From: Arthrobacter livingstonensis
Lineage (GTDB): Bacteria; Actinomycetota; Actinomycetes; Actinomycetales; Micrococcaceae
Direction: 5' to 3'
Length of the DNA: 64,000 bases
Assembly: GCF_003219815.1 (NCBI RefSeq)
Contig: NZ_QJVD01000011.1
Span: 62,001 to 126,000 of the forward strand
Shown here: piece by piece, positions 25,209 to 35,262 of the stretch
Position numbering within the stretch: the stretch's first letter is position 1
Layout of the letters: each line of letters opens with the position of its first letter
Translations under genes and position numbers: made by a program
The notes under the pieces: model-generated
Seen by the model: the letters and a program-made list of their open reading frames with translations, nothing else
Databases searched by the model: none
What the model was told of the DNA's origin: nothing

Positions 25209-26767
25209 CCAGCACTGCATCAAGGCCCGCCGGCCCCGGCCGGCTGGCGGAGCTGACGAGCTGGGACGCCGACTGGGCCGGCCTGCGGGTGGTGGTCACG
25301 GGCATTTCCAAGACAGGCTTCTCCGCGGCGGACACGCTGGCCGAGCTGGGCGCACGCGTGGTGGTGGTCGCCTCCTCGGACGACGACGACGCCCGCCACG
25401 CCGCTGAAACCTTGAAGATTGTTGGGGTTGAGGAGGTCATTCTGGGCCAGGACTCCTCCATCCTGCTGCCCCTGGTGGGCGGGGAGGCGCCCGAACTGGT
25501 CGTTACCAGCCCAGGCTACAAGCCCTCCCACCCGCTGCTCGCCGCGGCCGCCGCCGCCGGCGTCTCGATCTGGGGCGACGTGGAGCTCGCCTGGCGCGTA
25601 CGCACCCGCGCGGGCCGCAAGACGGCCGAATGGATCACCATCACCGGCACCAACGGTAAAACGACCACCACCACCATGGTGGAACACATGCTTGTGGCCG
25701 CGGGGCTGCGAGCCATTGCCGCCGGCAACATCGGCACCCCCATCCTGGATGCCGTGCGCGACCCCGAAGGCTGGGACGTCCTGGCTGTCGAGCTCTCAAC
25801 CTTCCAGCTGCACTTCACGCAATCCCTGGAGCCTCTCTCCAGCGTGTGCCTGAACCTGGCCGAGGACCACGTGGACTGGCACGGCAGCTTCGAGGCCTAT
25901 GCGGCGGACAAGGCCAAGATCTACGCCAACACCAAGGTTGCGTGCGTCTACAACGCCGAACAAATTGAAACTGAACGCATGGTCGAGGAAGCCGAGGTCC
26001 GCGAAGGGTGCCGTGCCGTCGGCTTCACCACGGGCATGCCGGCCGTCAGCATGGTTGGGGTGGTCGAGGGGCTGATCGTGGACCGGGCCTTCATCGCAGA
26101 ACGCAAGGATTCCGCCGTCGAACTGGCCCACGTCAGCGACATTGCGGACCTGGTTCCCAGGCATCTCGTCGCCAACGCCGCGGCGGCAGCGGCGCTGGTG
26201 CGCGCCTACGGCCTCACGCCGGAAAACGTGCGTGACGGCCTGTTGGCCTTTGAGTCCGGCGACCACCGCATCCAGCCGGTGGCCAAGGCTGGCGGCGTGC
26301 TGTGGGTGAACGACTCCAAGGCCACCAACCCGCACGCAGCCTCCGCATCCCTGTCGGCGTTCAAGCCCGTCATCTGGATTGCCGGGGGGCTGTCCAAGGG
26401 GGTCGAGTATGACGGGCTCGTCAGCGCGCATGCGGACCGCCTCAAGGCCGTGGTCCTCATCGGTGAGGACAGCAGCGCCCTGGCCGGGGCATTGGCACGA
26501 CACGCCCCGGATGTGCCGGTCATTGAGACGGGCAGGGCCCAAACTGGCAAGGAAGGAATGGTGGAAACACCCATCTTTGGCGACGCCGTCATGGCACAGG
26601 CCGTTGCGGCCGCAGCCGGGTTGGCTGCGGACGGTGACACCGTGCTCATGGCCCCGGCGTCCGCCTCCATGGACCAGTTTTCTTCCTACGCCCACCGCGG
26701 CCAGGCGTTTATCAGCGCGGTCCGTGAGCTGTTGGAACGACGGGCGAGCGCCAACAAGGAGTCATAG
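25190..26767 (+). CDS. murD: UDP-MurNAc-L-alanine:D-glutamate ligase MurD
   Basis: Cytosolic ligase of about 525 residues adding D-Glu to UDP-MurNAc-L-Ala. It has a Rossmann-like N-terminus (LRVVVTGISKTGFSAADTLAELG), the P-loop ITGTNGKTTTTTMVEHM near residue 155, NLAEDHVDWHGSFEAYAADK with the carbamylated-type Lys, and WVNDSKATNPHAA. Two starts are plausible: the ATG at 25190, or the GTG at 25205, which would overlap the mraY stop as GTGA, the arrangement seen at several other junctions in this cluster. The stop overlaps the ftsW start by one base. Confidence 0.95.
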   Translation: MGSSTVTSTASRPAGPGRLAELTSWDADWAGLRVVVTGISKTGFSAADTLAELGARVVVVASSDDDDARHAAETLKIVGVEEVILGQDSSILLPLVGGEAPELVVTSPGYKPSHPLLAAAAAAGVSIWGDVELAWRVRTRAGRKTAEWITITGTNGKTTTTTMVEHMLVAAGLRAIAAGNIGTPILDAVRDPEGWDVLAVELSTFQLHFTQSLEPLSSVCLNLAEDHVDWHGSFEAYAADKAKIYANTKVACVYNAEQIETERMVEEAEVREGCRAVGFTTGMPAVSMVGVVEGLIVDRAFIAERKDSAVELAHVSDIADLVPRHLVANAAAAAALVRAYGLTPENVRDGLLAFESGDHRIQPVAKAGGVLWVNDSKATNPHAASASLSAFKPVIWIAGGLSKGVEYDGLVSAHADRLKAVVLIGEDSSALAGALARHAPDVPVIETGRAQTGKEGMVETPIFGDAVMAQAVAAAAGLAADGDTVLMAPASASMDQFSSYAHRGQAFISAVRELLERRASANKES

Positions 26768-28110
26768 TGGCCAGAACACCGGCACAACCCGGAACCTCCG
26801 CGCAGCGGACCGCCCCCAGGAAGGGCACAGGCGCGACGCCCCCAGCGGGAACGGCCATGACGGCAAAGGCGGCAGCACCGCAGGCAACAGCCGGGCCCGC
26901 TGCCAAGGCGCCGGCCGCGACGAAGACGGCGACCCCCGGCGGCGGCACCGAACCCGGCCGCCTGCAGCGGCTGCGCCACCGCATCAATGAACTGGCCGGA
27001 CGCCCCAGCGCCGCCTACTACTGGATCATCGGCACCACCGTGGCACTGACCTGCATCGGGCTCATGACGGTGCTCTCGGCGTCGGCCGCTGAATCCATTT
27101 CCGAAGGCAAGGACCCCTACTCCCTGTTCATCAAGGAGAGCATCTTTGCCGCCGCCGGCATGGTGCTGATGATGGCACTCTCCATAGTCCCGCCCTCCGG
27201 CCTGAAAAAACTCGCCTGGCCCGCCCTGGGGCTGTCGGCCCTGCTGCTCATTGCCGTCTTCACACCGCTGGGAAAGGAAGTGAACGGCAACAGGAACTGG
27301 ATCAACCTCGGCGAGTCGCTCAGCTTCCAGCCATCGGAAGCCGCGAAGCTGGCGCTGGCGCTCTGGATGGGGCTGATCCTGGCCCGCAAGGGAGAACTGG
27401 TCCGCGACTGGAAACACGCGCTGCTCCCGATCGTGCCCGTGGGCGTCGTCATGGTGGGCCTGATCCTTGCCGGCAAGGACCTGGGCACCTCTGTCATCGT
27501 CATGGCCGTGGTCGGTGCCGGGATGTACTTTGGCGGCGCCACCTTGAAGGTACTGCTGCCCGCCCTCGCGGCGGGCCTGCTCGGTGCCGTCCTCCTGGCG
27601 GCCTTCAGCGGCAACAGGACCTCCCGACTCTCCGGGTGGCTCGGCAACTGCGACCCCACCTTGGGCTTGTGCGACCAGGCGCAGAACGGGCTCTATGCCC
27701 TCGCCTCAGGACGCTGGTTCGGGGTTGGCCTGGGCCAAAGCCGGCAAAAGTGGAGCTGGATCCCGGAAGCCCACAACGACTTCATCTTCGCCATCCTTGG
27801 CGAGGAGCTGGGCCTGATCGGCACACTGGCTATCATTGCCCTCTACGCCGTCCTGGCCTTCGCCATCTTCCGCGTCATCATGAAGCGCAACGACACCTTC
27901 GCAAGGGTGGTGTGCGGTGCCATCCTGGCTTGGATCATCGGCCAGGCGTTTGTGAACATCGCCATGGTCGCGGGGCTCCTGCCGATCATCGGCGTCCCCC
28001 TGCCCTTGATTTCCTATGGCGGCAGCGCGCTCGTGCTGGTGCTGGCGGCCCTCGGCGTCGTCCTCTCCTTTGCCCGCAATGAACCAGAAAGTGCCACGAT
28101 AGAACCATGA
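26767..28110 (+). CDS. ftsW: Septal peptidoglycan glycosyltransferase FtsW
   Basis: SEDS-family polymerase of 447 residues that, with FtsI, makes septal glycan strands from lipid II. A cytoplasmic N-terminus of about 80 residues rich in Ala, Thr and Pro precedes roughly ten TM helices. SEDS motifs are [22 protein letters not shown], here split in two as [10 protein letters not shown] and [14 protein letters not shown], then GKDLGTS, the [17 protein letters not shown] segment with its conserved acidic residues, and [13 protein letters not shown] near the C-terminus. The GTG start shares a base with the murD stop, and the stop overlaps murG by four bases. Confidence 0.95.
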   Translation: MARTPAQPGTSAQRTAPRKGTGATPPAGTAMTAKAAAPQATAGPAAKAPAATKTATPGGGTEPGRLQRLRHRINELAGRPSAAYYWIIGTTVALTCIGLMTVLSASAAESISEGKDPYSLFIKESIFAAAGMVLMMALSIVPPSGLKKLAWPALGLSALLLIAVFTPLGKEVNGNRNWINLGESLSFQPSEAAKLALALWMGLILARKGELVRDWKHALLPIVPVGVVMVGLILAGKDLGTSVIVMAVVGAGMYFGGATLKVLLPALAAGLLGAVLLAAFSGNRTSRLSGWLGNCDPTLGLCDQAQNGLYALASGRWFGVGLGQSRQKWSWIPEAHNDFIFAILGEELGLIGTLAIIALYAVLAFAIFRVIMKRNDTFARVVCGAILAWIIGQAFVNIAMVAGLLPIIGVPLPLISYGGSALVLVLAALGVVLSFARNEPESATIEP

Positions 28111-29216
28111 TGAAACCCAACCGACCGGCGCTCTCCGTGGTCCTGGCCGGCGGGGGCTCCGCCGGGCACGTGAGCCCGCTGCTGGCCATCGCCAATGCCG
28201 TGCGCAGCCGCGTTGCCTACGCCGCCATCCTGGCCGTGGGCACGGCCGACGGCTTGGAAGCACGCCTGGTCCCCGCGGCCGGGTTTGAACTGGCCACCAT
28301 TGACCGGATTCCCCTGCCGCGCCGGCCCTCACCGGATCTGCTGAAGCTGCCAGGGCGCATGCGCCGCGCCATCGCCCGCGGCAAGGACATCCTGCGCGAC
28401 GCGGAGGCGGATGTCCTGGTGGGCGTTGGCGGCTACGTTTGCACTCCCATGTACCTGGCGGCCAAGTCGCTGGGCGTGCCGATCGTCATTCACGAGGCCA
28501 ACACCAAGGCCGGCCTCGCCAACAAGGTCGGCGCCCGCTACACCATCCGCGTCGGCACGGCGTTTGCCGCCACGAAAATCCGCCACGGCCACGTGGTGGG
28601 CATGCCCATGCGCCCCGCCGTTGCCGGCCTGGACCGTGCCGCCGAGCAGGGCGCCGCCCGCGAACGCCTCGGACTCGCGCCCGACCTTCCCACCCTGGTT
28701 GTCACCGGAGGCTCGCTGGGCGCGCTGCGCCTGAACCGGGCCGTGGCCGGCGCCGTTGGTGCGCTGGGTGCCGCCGGCATCCAGGTCCTGCATGTCACCG
28801 GCAACGGCAAATCCGTCACCGCGGCCGACGGCGGACTGCTCACTGCACCGCTGTACCGCCAGCTCGAATATGTGGACGCCATGGAGGACGCCTACGCGGC
28901 CGCCGACATCCTGTTGTGCCGCTCCGGTGCCGGGACCGTGTCCGAGGTGGCCGCCGTCGGACTGCCAGCGGTGTTTGTGCCGCTGCCGGTGGGCAACGGC
29001 GAGCAGGCCCGCAACGCCGCGGGGCTCGTGGCTGCCGATGCCGCCCTGCTGGTGCCCGACGCGCAGCTGGACACCGGCTGGATTGAACAGAACGTCATCC
29101 CGCTGTGCCTGGACAGTGGACGGCTGGCCGCCATGGGCGCGCGCGCCTCCGCGCTGGGCATCCGCGATGCCGCCGAACGCATGGCGGACATGGTCCTTGC
29201 GGCGGCCCGAAAGTGA
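28107..29216 (+). CDS. murG: Lipid II synthase MurG (GlcNAc transferase)
   Basis: Membrane-associated GT28-family glycosyltransferase of 369 residues that converts lipid I to lipid II using UDP-GlcNAc. The N-terminal loop [18 protein letters not shown], the [15 protein letters not shown] motif, [12 protein letters not shown] and the second-domain motif [15 protein letters not shown] are present. The donor-site loop [24 protein letters not shown] is also conserved, here quoted only by its start [10 protein letters not shown]. It starts with tandem ATGs overlapping the ftsW stop. Its own stop overlaps the GTG start of murC. Confidence 0.95.
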   Translation: MMKPNRPALSVVLAGGGSAGHVSPLLAIANAVRSRVAYAAILAVGTADGLEARLVPAAGFELATIDRIPLPRRPSPDLLKLPGRMRRAIARGKDILRDAEADVLVGVGGYVCTPMYLAAKSLGVPIVIHEANTKAGLANKVGARYTIRVGTAFAATKIRHGHVVGMPMRPAVAGLDRAAEQGAARERLGLAPDLPTLVVTGGSLGALRLNRAVAGAVGALGAAGIQVLHVTGNGKSVTAADGGLLTAPLYRQLEYVDAMEDAYAAADILLCRSGAGTVSEVAAVGLPAVFVPLPVGNGEQARNAAGLVAADAALLVPDAQLDTGWIEQNVIPLCLDSGRLAAMGARASALGIRDAAERMADMVLAAARK

Positions 29217-30775
29217 GCGGCAAAATGATTAACGACCAGTCCGGGACGGCGGCTCCCAGGCCCTATACGCCTCCCACCCTGGCGCAGCTGGGCCGGGTGC
29301 ACTTCATCGGCATGGGTGGGGCAGGCATGTCCGCCATTGCCCGGATCATGCTTGGCCAGGGTGTGCCCGTGAGCGGCTCTGACGCCAGGGCTTCCGCTGG
29401 GCTGGCCGAGCTGGGGGCCCTGGGCGCGGTGGTGCACCTGGGCCACGAGGGAGCCAATGTGGCCGCGGTGGACACGATTGTGGTCTCCACCGCCATCCGG
29501 GCGGACAACCCCGAACTGGTGGCCGCCCGGTCAGCCGGGCTGCGGATACTGCACCGTTCCCAGGCACTGGCCGCCGCCATGGCGGAGGACAGGGTGGTGG
29601 CCGTGGCCGGGACGCACGGCAAGACCACCACCACGTCCATGATCACCGTCATGCTCCGCGGCGCCGGCGTTGACGCGTCGTTCGCAGTGGGCGGCACCGT
29701 ACAGGCGCTGGGCGTCAATGCCGCGCACGGCACGGCGGATGTTTTTGTGGCCGAGGCCGATGAATCCGATGCCTCCTTCCTGAACTACAGTCCCCGCATC
29801 GCCGTGGTCACCAACCTGGAGGCCGACCACCTGGACCACTACGGCACGGCTGAGGCCGTTTTCGCAGCCTTTGAATCCTTCACCGCGCTGCTGCCGGCCG
29901 ACGGCGTCCTGGTGGCCTGCGCCGACGACCCCGGCTCGGCCCGCCTCGCCGTGCTGGCTGCGGCGGCCGGAACGCGCACCGTCACCTACGGTTTTGCCGA
30001 CGGGGCCGACATCCACATCGTCGCAGGCACGGGCACCGGGCTTGACACCGACACCACACTGGCCATCCCCGGCGTGCTGCTGGGCCCCGGGGCCGCCGAC
30101 ACTGCCGTGCCGCTGCATCTGCAGGTTCCCGGCGCCCACAACATCAGGAATGCGGCCGCAGCCGTGGCCGTGGCCCTGGAGCTGGGTGTAGACGTGCACC
30201 GCGCCACCGAAGCGCTTGCCACGTTCAACGGCGCGGCCCGGCGCTTCGAACTGAAGGGGGAGGGACGCGGCGTCCGGGTCTTCGACGACTACGCCCACCA
30301 TCCCACCGAGGTCACTGCGGCGTTGAAGGCCGCCCGGACCGTGGCGGGGGGACACAAGGTACACGTGCTGTTCCAGCCCCACCTGTTCTCCCGAACCAGG
30401 GAATTCGCGGCCGAATTTGCCCGAGCCCTGGACCTGGCCGACACCGTGGCCGTGCTGGACATCTATCCGGCCCGTGAGGACCCCATTCCCGGCGTCAGCA
30501 GCACCCTTATCACCGATGCGCTGTCGGTGCCGATCGGCTATGCACCCGAGCCCGCGGCCGCCATGGCGGCACTGGTCGGGGCGGCCCAGTCCGGGGACAT
30601 CATCCTGACCGTCGGCGCCGGCGATGTGACCGCCCATGGACCAGCCTTGGTGGCCGCCCTCAATGCGGCGCCGGGCAATCAGGCGGCGGCAAATCCGGTG
30701 CCGGGCAATCAGGCCCGGAACACCCCGGGGACCGGCGCCAATGGCGGCACCCCCAGTGGCGGCACCCGTGGCTGA
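29213..30775 (+). CDS. murC: UDP-MurNAc:L-alanine ligase MurC
   Basis: Cytosolic ligase of about 520 residues adding the first L-Ala to UDP-MurNAc. [18 protein letters not shown] forms the N-terminal UDP-binding loop, [14 protein letters not shown] the P-loop near residue 137, then [25 protein letters not shown], and [11 protein letters not shown] near residue 360. I chose the GTG at 29213, which overlaps the murG stop as GTGA; an ATG follows four codons later. The C-terminal 40 residues are Asn/Pro/Gly-rich and repetitive (two PGNQA units) and run into the start of ftsQ. Confidence 0.94.
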   Translation: MSGKMINDQSGTAAPRPYTPPTLAQLGRVHFIGMGGAGMSAIARIMLGQGVPVSGSDARASAGLAELGALGAVVHLGHEGANVAAVDTIVVSTAIRADNPELVAARSAGLRILHRSQALAAAMAEDRVVAVAGTHGKTTTTSMITVMLRGAGVDASFAVGGTVQALGVNAAHGTADVFVAEADESDASFLNYSPRIAVVTNLEADHLDHYGTAEAVFAAFESFTALLPADGVLVACADDPGSARLAVLAAAAGTRTVTYGFADGADIHIVAGTGTGLDTDTTLAIPGVLLGPGAADTAVPLHLQVPGAHNIRNAAAAVAVALELGVDVHRATEALATFNGAARRFELKGEGRGVRVFDDYAHHPTEVTAALKAARTVAGGHKVHVLFQPHLFSRTREFAAEFARALDLADTVAVLDIYPAREDPIPGVSSTLITDALSVPIGYAPEPAAAMAALVGAAQSGDIILTVGAGDVTAHGPALVAALNAAPGNQAAANPVPGNQARNTPGTGANGGTPSGGTRG

Positions 30776-32114
30776 GCCGAGGCGACCGCGCATCATCAGT
30801 TCCCGGCCCGGAGCCACGCCGACCGGAAATCCCGGTCTCCCGGAACAAGGTCCCGCTGCCTCCGCAAGCGGTTTGCCGAAGTCCGGCGGACCCGGCACCG
30901 GTGATATGGCATCGAAGGCCCGTGCCACCAGCGCCAAAGTGTCCGTTGCGCCGGTCCCAGTGGAGCAGCCGGCCGCTGTCACTCCGGCGCGCCCCAGGGC
31001 AGCATCCAAGCCGGCCCCCAAGGACAGTTCAGCCCGTGGCACTGCACCGAACGAAACTGCACCGGGCAGCGGGCCACACGGCGGCACTGCAGACCGCAGC
31101 CCTGCAGGCCGCCGCACTGCGCACCGCGGGCGCGGGGCGGCAGCAAGGGCCGGGGCAACAAAGGGGACAGCCGGCAAGGTAACAGCAGCGAAGGACTCCG
31201 GGGCAAGGGGCGCCGCGCCGCGCCCGGGCAACGGGCCCGGCACACTGCGAAGTTTCCTGCCGGGGACCGGGCGCGGTGCCAAACGCAGCGGCACAACCGG
31301 CGCCGGGAAAGACACCCAAAACTCCACCACGCCAGGTGGCAGGAACCACTCCGGGGAAGAGGGGGGCGGTGCCCGCGTGCTGGCCTTCCCCGAACCGCCA
31401 CACAAGCGGCGGCGGAGACGGGTGTGGCTGGGGGTGGCGGCAGTCGCCGTCGTCCTGGCCGTGGTCATGGTCGTGGCGCTTTTCTCACCCGCGCTGGCCG
31501 TGCGGAAGGTCACCTTTGACGGACAGAAGCTGGTGCAGGACACGACGCTGCAGGCTGCCGTTGCGCCGCTGCTGGGACGTCCGCTGCCGCAGGTGACCCA
31601 GGGTGACGTGGATGGGCTGCTGGCCAAGGTGCCGCAGATCAAGAGCTCGCGCATTGAATCCCGTCCGCCGTCGACCCTGTTGGTGCACGTTGTGGAACGG
31701 ATACCCGTGGCACTGCTGAAAAATGGCAAAAACTGGATCCAGGTGGACCAGGAGGGCGTGCAGCTGGGCACCGTGCATGATCCGGCAAAGGTGGCGCTGC
31801 CGCTGATCGACGGCGGCACGGCAGCCATCGGCAAGGGCACCTTCAGCGCCATGACGGCCGTGCTGGCAACGCTTCCGCAATCCGTGCTGGGCAAGCTGGC
31901 CAGCGCGTCGGCGAAGTCGCCGGACGCGGTGGAGCTGCAGATGGTCGACGGCAAGACGGTGGTGTGGGGCAATGCCTCGGACATGGATCTCAAGGCCCAG
32001 GTCCTGGAGGCCCTGATTACGGCACCGGTGCCCACCCAGGAGGCCGGAAAGCCAGCCCCGCCGCCGGTCAAGGTGTACGACGTCAGCGCACCCCGCCATC
32101 CTGTGACACGCTAG
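30741..32114 (+). CDS. ftsQ: Cell division protein FtsQ with long disordered N-terminus
   Basis: Bitopic divisome protein of about 457 residues. Roughly 225 residues of Pro/Ala/Gly/Arg-rich sequence lie in the cytoplasm, then one TM helix (LGVAAVAVVLAVVMVVALFS). The extracytoplasmic POTRA domain (AVRKVTFDGQKLVQDT to VVERIPVAL) and the FtsQ beta domain follow. FtsQ bridges cytoplasmic and periplasmic divisome parts with FtsL and FtsB. The start is uncertain: the ATG at 30741 lies inside the murC end, and the GTG at 30768 would overlap the murC stop. The cytoplasmic arm is unusually long, about twice that of many actinobacterial homologues. Confidence 0.85.
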   Translation: MAAPPVAAPVAEPRRPRIISSRPGATPTGNPGLPEQGPAASASGLPKSGGPGTGDMASKARATSAKVSVAPVPVEQPAAVTPARPRAASKPAPKDSSARGTAPNETAPGSGPHGGTADRSPAGRRTAHRGRGAAARAGATKGTAGKVTAAKDSGARGAAPRPGNGPGTLRSFLPGTGRGAKRSGTTGAGKDTQNSTTPGGRNHSGEEGGGARVLAFPEPPHKRRRRRVWLGVAAVAVVLAVVMVVALFSPALAVRKVTFDGQKLVQDTTLQAAVAPLLGRPLPQVTQGDVDGLLAKVPQIKSSRIESRPPSTLLVHVVERIPVALLKNGKNWIQVDQEGVQLGTVHDPAKVALPLIDGGTAAIGKGTFSAMTAVLATLPQSVLGKLASASAKSPDAVELQMVDGKTVVWGNASDMDLKAQVLEALITAPVPTQEAGKPAPPPVKVYDVSAPRHPVTR

Positions 32115-32225
32115 ATGGGGACACAACGGCTGTGGAGGCACTTTTTTGCCTCGGATTCGCACGACACGCGGCGGCGGTAATTGCATGCGGACGCGATGCA
32201 CCATAACGTCACTGACAAGAGTTAG

Positions 32226-32254
32226 TTGACATAACTATAACCTTCAAGTAGAGG
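32226..32254 (+). promoter_or_regulatory. Probable ftsZ promoter
   Basis: TTGACA at 32226-32231 is followed after 17 nt by TAGAGG at 32249-32254, a good -35 with a weaker -10 box, about 95 bases before the ftsZ start. The gap between ftsQ and ftsZ (234 bases) is the longest inside the second half of the cluster, consistent with independent ftsZ transcription. Confidence 0.55.
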
Positions 32255-32322
32255 GTTAAGCTGCGCAGCTTCAAGTACAGCTTGAAGCTGCACGGCTCCA
32301 GCAGGACCCAAAGAACTTCAAG
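32242..32322 (+). repeat. CTTCAAG repeats and 11-bp hairpin in the ftsZ leader
   Basis: CTTCAAG occurs at 32242, 32269 and 32316 and inverted (CTTGAAG) at 32281. The middle pair forms an 11-bp perfect inverted repeat at 32265-32275/32281-32291 with a 5-nt loop. The first copy abuts the proposed -10 box. These could be operator half-sites or an mRNA leader structure. Confidence 0.6.
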
Positions 32323-32348
32323 CAAGATACGAACAAGGGACACTTAAC

Positions 32349-33524
32349 GTGGCAGCACCCCAGAATTACTTGGCCGTCATCAAGGTCGTCGGCATCGGCG
32401 GCGGCGGCGTGAATGCAGTGAACCGCATGATCGACGTGGGCTTGCGCGGCGTTGAGTTCATTGCCATCAACACCGACGCACAGGCGCTGCTGATGAGTGA
32501 CGCGGACGTCAAGCTTGACGTCGGGCGGGAGCTGACACGTGGGCTCGGCGCCGGTGCCAACCCCGACGTCGGACGGCAGGCCGCCGAGGACCACCAGGAA
32601 GAAATCGAAGAGGTGCTCCGCGGCGCGGACATGGTCTTCGTGACCGCCGGCGAGGGCGGCGGCACCGGCACCGGCGGCGCACCCGTTGTGGCCCGCATTG
32701 CCCGCACGCTCGGCGCGCTGACCATTGGCGTGGTCACCCGCCCGTTCACCTTTGAGGGCCGCCGTCGCGCCACGAGTGCCGACAACGGCATTGAGGCGCT
32801 GCGCGACGAGGTTGACACGCTCATCGTGATCCCCAACGACCGGCTGCTGTCCATCAGCGACCGCAACGTCTCCGTCCTTGACGCGTTCCGCTCCGCAGAC
32901 CAGGTGCTGCTTTCCGGTGTCCAGGGCATCACCGACCTCATCACCACCCCGGGCCTGATCAACCTTGACTTTGCCGATGTCAAGTCCGTCATGCAGGGCG
33001 CCGGTTCGGCACTCATGGGCATCGGCTCGGCCCGCGGCGAGGACCGTGCCGTCAAGGCCGCCGAACTTGCCATCGCCTCGCCTCTGCTGGAAGCCTCCAT
33101 TGACGGCGCCCACGGCGTGCTGCTCTCCATCCAGGGCGGCTCCGACCTGGGCCTGTTCGAGATCAACGAAGCCGCGCGCCTGGTCCAGGAAGTGGCCCAC
33201 CCCGAGGCCAACATCATCTTCGGCGCGGTCATTGACGACGCGCTGGGTGACGAGGCCCGCGTCACCGTTATCGCCGCCGGCTTTGACACCCCGGACAACA
33301 TCTTGTCAACGTCCGAGCCCGCAGCCGCCCCGGCGGCGCCGCCGGTCCCGGTCACGGTGCCCTCCTCCGGCGCCTCGGTGACGAACCTGAACCAGTGGGG
33401 CCAGCAGTCCTCGGCACATGTTCCGGCCGACGGCGGCTTCGACGTCGAGCTGCCGGCGATTGTTGAGCCCGACCTCACGGGACACCGCTCCGACGACCTG
33501 GATGTGCCGGACTTCCTGAAGTAG
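32349..33524 (+). CDS. ftsZ: Cell division GTPase FtsZ
   Basis: Tubulin homologue of 391 residues that polymerises into the Z ring and recruits the divisome. [23 protein letters not shown], the tubulin signature [13 protein letters not shown] near residue 103 and the T7 loop region [12 protein letters not shown] with catalytic Asp are all intact. A Pro/Ala/Ser-rich linker follows residue 320, and the conserved C-terminal peptide [10 protein letters not shown] binds partner proteins such as SepF and FtsW in actinobacteria. The start is a GTG at 32349 after AAGGGA. There is no ftsA gene in the cluster, as usual in this phylum. Confidence 0.97.
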   Translation: MAAPQNYLAVIKVVGIGGGGVNAVNRMIDVGLRGVEFIAINTDAQALLMSDADVKLDVGRELTRGLGAGANPDVGRQAAEDHQEEIEEVLRGADMVFVTAGEGGGTGTGGAPVVARIARTLGALTIGVVTRPFTFEGRRRATSADNGIEALRDEVDTLIVIPNDRLLSISDRNVSVLDAFRSADQVLLSGVQGITDLITTPGLINLDFADVKSVMQGAGSALMGIGSARGEDRAVKAAELAIASPLLEASIDGAHGVLLSIQGGSDLGLFEINEAARLVQEVAHPEANIIFGAVIDDALGDEARVTVIAAGFDTPDNILSTSEPAAAPAAPPVPVTVPSSGASVTNLNQWGQQSSAHVPADGGFDVELPAIVEPDLTGHRSDDLDVPDFLK

Positions 33525-33578
33525 GTCCTGCCCACCCGTTGGCAATGCGGCCGTTGATGGCCGCGCGGAAAGGCCAGT

Positions 33579-34337
33579 TTGCCTGTGTTGTGGTTTTCTG
33601 AAGAAGTCCGGCCCGGATTCTGGGTGGGCTTCACGGGTGCCGGAGCGGGCAACCTGGCCTTTCACGTCGGCGACGGACCCGACCGGGTCGCCGGCCGCAG
33701 GGCCGTCCTCGACGCCCGCGTGACGGAGCTGGCCGGGTCCCCGGTGTCGCTGCACCTGCAGTACATGAACCAGGTCCATGGCAGCGACGTGGCCCTGGTG
33801 GCCGCGGCCGGCCCGTCCCCGTCCAGCATGCCAGTAGGGCCGACGGCGGATGCGATGGTGTCGCGGTCGGCCAGCCTTGCCGTGATGGTTGCCGATTGCG
33901 TGCCGGTGGTGTTCGCCGGACTCTGCGCGGACGGTGCTCCCGTGCTCGGCGTTGCCCATGCCGGCCGGCCCGGCATCGAAAAGGGCGTTGTTGCCGCCAC
34001 CGTCGCCGAACTCCGTGCCTCCGGCGCCGTTTCCCTGCAGGCGTGGATCGGCCCCGCCGTGTGCGGGCGCTGCTACGAGGTCCCCGGGGATATGCGCGCT
34101 GCCGTGTCGGCCGTGGAGCCGGCAGCGTATTCCCGCACGTCCTGGGGGACGCCGGCGCTGGACCTCCCGGCAGCCGTTGAGGCCCGACTGGCGGCGCTGG
34201 GCGTACCAGCCCGCAATGTGGGCGTTTGCACCCTTGAAGATGATGCGTTGTTCTCCCATCGCAGGACGCTCCGCGATGGCGGCGCCGAGGGCCGCTTCAT
34301 TGGCTTTGCCGCCCTGGCCCGTGGCGCCGTGTCCTGA
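33579..34337 (+). CDS. pgeF: PgeF/YfiH-type multicopper-like protein
   Basis: Protein of 252 residues of the former DUF152 laccase-like family. Family motifs are the MNQVHGSDV segment, the TADAMVS and VMVADCVPVVFA metal and substrate loops, VAHAGRPG and GPAVCGRCYEVP. Family members have been reported as purine nucleoside phosphorylase/adenosine deaminase or as correctors of misincorporated muropeptides (L-Ser versus L-Ala). The gene is conserved next to ftsZ, which favours a wall or division role. The start appears to be the TTG at 33579 after GGAAAGG; a GTG two codons later is an alternative. Confidence 0.88.
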   Translation: MPVLWFSEEVRPGFWVGFTGAGAGNLAFHVGDGPDRVAGRRAVLDARVTELAGSPVSLHLQYMNQVHGSDVALVAAAGPSPSSMPVGPTADAMVSRSASLAVMVADCVPVVFAGLCADGAPVLGVAHAGRPGIEKGVVAATVAELRASGAVSLQAWIGPAVCGRCYEVPGDMRAAVSAVEPAAYSRTSWGTPALDLPAAVEARLAALGVPARNVGVCTLEDDALFSHRRTLRDGGAEGRFIGFAALARGAVS

Positions 34338-34385
34338 TCATCTTGCCGTTTTGCCGTTCCGCTGATCCGCCGTCGAAGTGAAGGT

Positions 34386-35189
34386 ATGCCCCGCATGAAC
34401 ACTCTGGAAGCCCGCGGCTTGGCGTTGCGGGAGAACCTGGCCGCCGTCAAGGTGCGGATAGGCCTTGCCGCCGAGGCCGCCGGCCGTCGGGCAGGCGCCC
34501 TGCCGGCCCTGGTCGTCGTGACGAAGTTCCACCCTGCCGCCGACGTCGTGCTCCTGCGCGGACTGGGCGTGGGGGACGTCGGCGAGAACCGCGACCAGGA
34601 GGCGGCCGCCAAGGCCGCCGAGGTTGCCGATGCCTCCCTGCGCTGGCACTTTATCGGGCAACTGCAAAGCAACAAGGCCAAATCCGTGGTGCGGTATGCC
34701 CATTCGGTCCACTCGGTGGACCGCGCCGCGCTGGTGACGGCGCTGGGCAGGGCCATGGCCACGCAGCAGGACCTCGACGACCGCCCGGACCTTGCCTGCT
34801 ATATCCAGGTGGATCTGTCGCAGGCCGCCCCCCGCTCGGCAGGCGGTGGCACCGCGGTGTTCGGCACAGCCGGGCAGGGTGAAGCAATGGGGGAGCAGGA
34901 CGCACGCGGCGGGGCGGCGCCGTCGGACGTCCTCAGGTTGGCTGCACTGGTGGCAGGCACACCCGGGCTGTCGCTGGCAGGCGTCATGGCCGTGGCCCCG
35001 CTGGGTGCAGATCCCGTTCCCGCCTTTGAGCTGCTTTCACGCATCTCTGCCGCCGTGGTGCGCGAACACCCCGGTGCCACCGGGATCTCCGCCGGCATGA
35101 GCCACGACCTGGAGGCGGCCATTGCCGCCGGGGCGACACACCTGCGTGTCGGTTCCGATATACTCGGCCCGCGTCCCGCCGTACGGTAG
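34386..35189 (+). CDS. YggS/PLPBP-family pyridoxal phosphate homeostasis protein
   Basis: Single-domain PLP-binding barrel of 267 residues that buffers intracellular pyridoxal 5-phosphate; no enzymatic reaction is known. The PLP lysine lies in VVVTKFHPAADV near residue 42. Also conserved are GENRDQEAAAKA, LRWHFIGQLQSNKAK, and the C-terminal phosphate-binding motif GMSHDLEAAIAAGATHLRVG. An insertion of about 40 residues rich in Gly/Ala (near residues 145-185) sits between barrel strands and is unusual for the family. The place between pgeF and sepF is conserved in many Gram-positive bacteria (ylmE). Start at the ATG at 34386, or at 34395. Confidence 0.92.
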   Translation: MPRMNTLEARGLALRENLAAVKVRIGLAAEAAGRRAGALPALVVVTKFHPAADVVLLRGLGVGDVGENRDQEAAAKAAEVADASLRWHFIGQLQSNKAKSVVRYAHSVHSVDRAALVTALGRAMATQQDLDDRPDLACYIQVDLSQAAPRSAGGGTAVFGTAGQGEAMGEQDARGGAAPSDVLRLAALVAGTPGLSLAGVMAVAPLGADPVPAFELLSRISAAVVREHPGATGISAGMSHDLEAAIAAGATHLRVGSDILGPRPAVR

Positions 35190-35262
35190 CGTTTTAGCTG
35201 TTGGCAACAACGCGCACGTTTGATCGACCTTCCCGCAAATGCAGACTAATGAGGAGCTAACC

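Noticed and set aside
29531-32071. 846-codon minus-strand frame across murC and ftsQ
   Set aside because: It runs opposite well-supported MurC and FtsQ genes and shows no family motifs; a GC-bias artefact.
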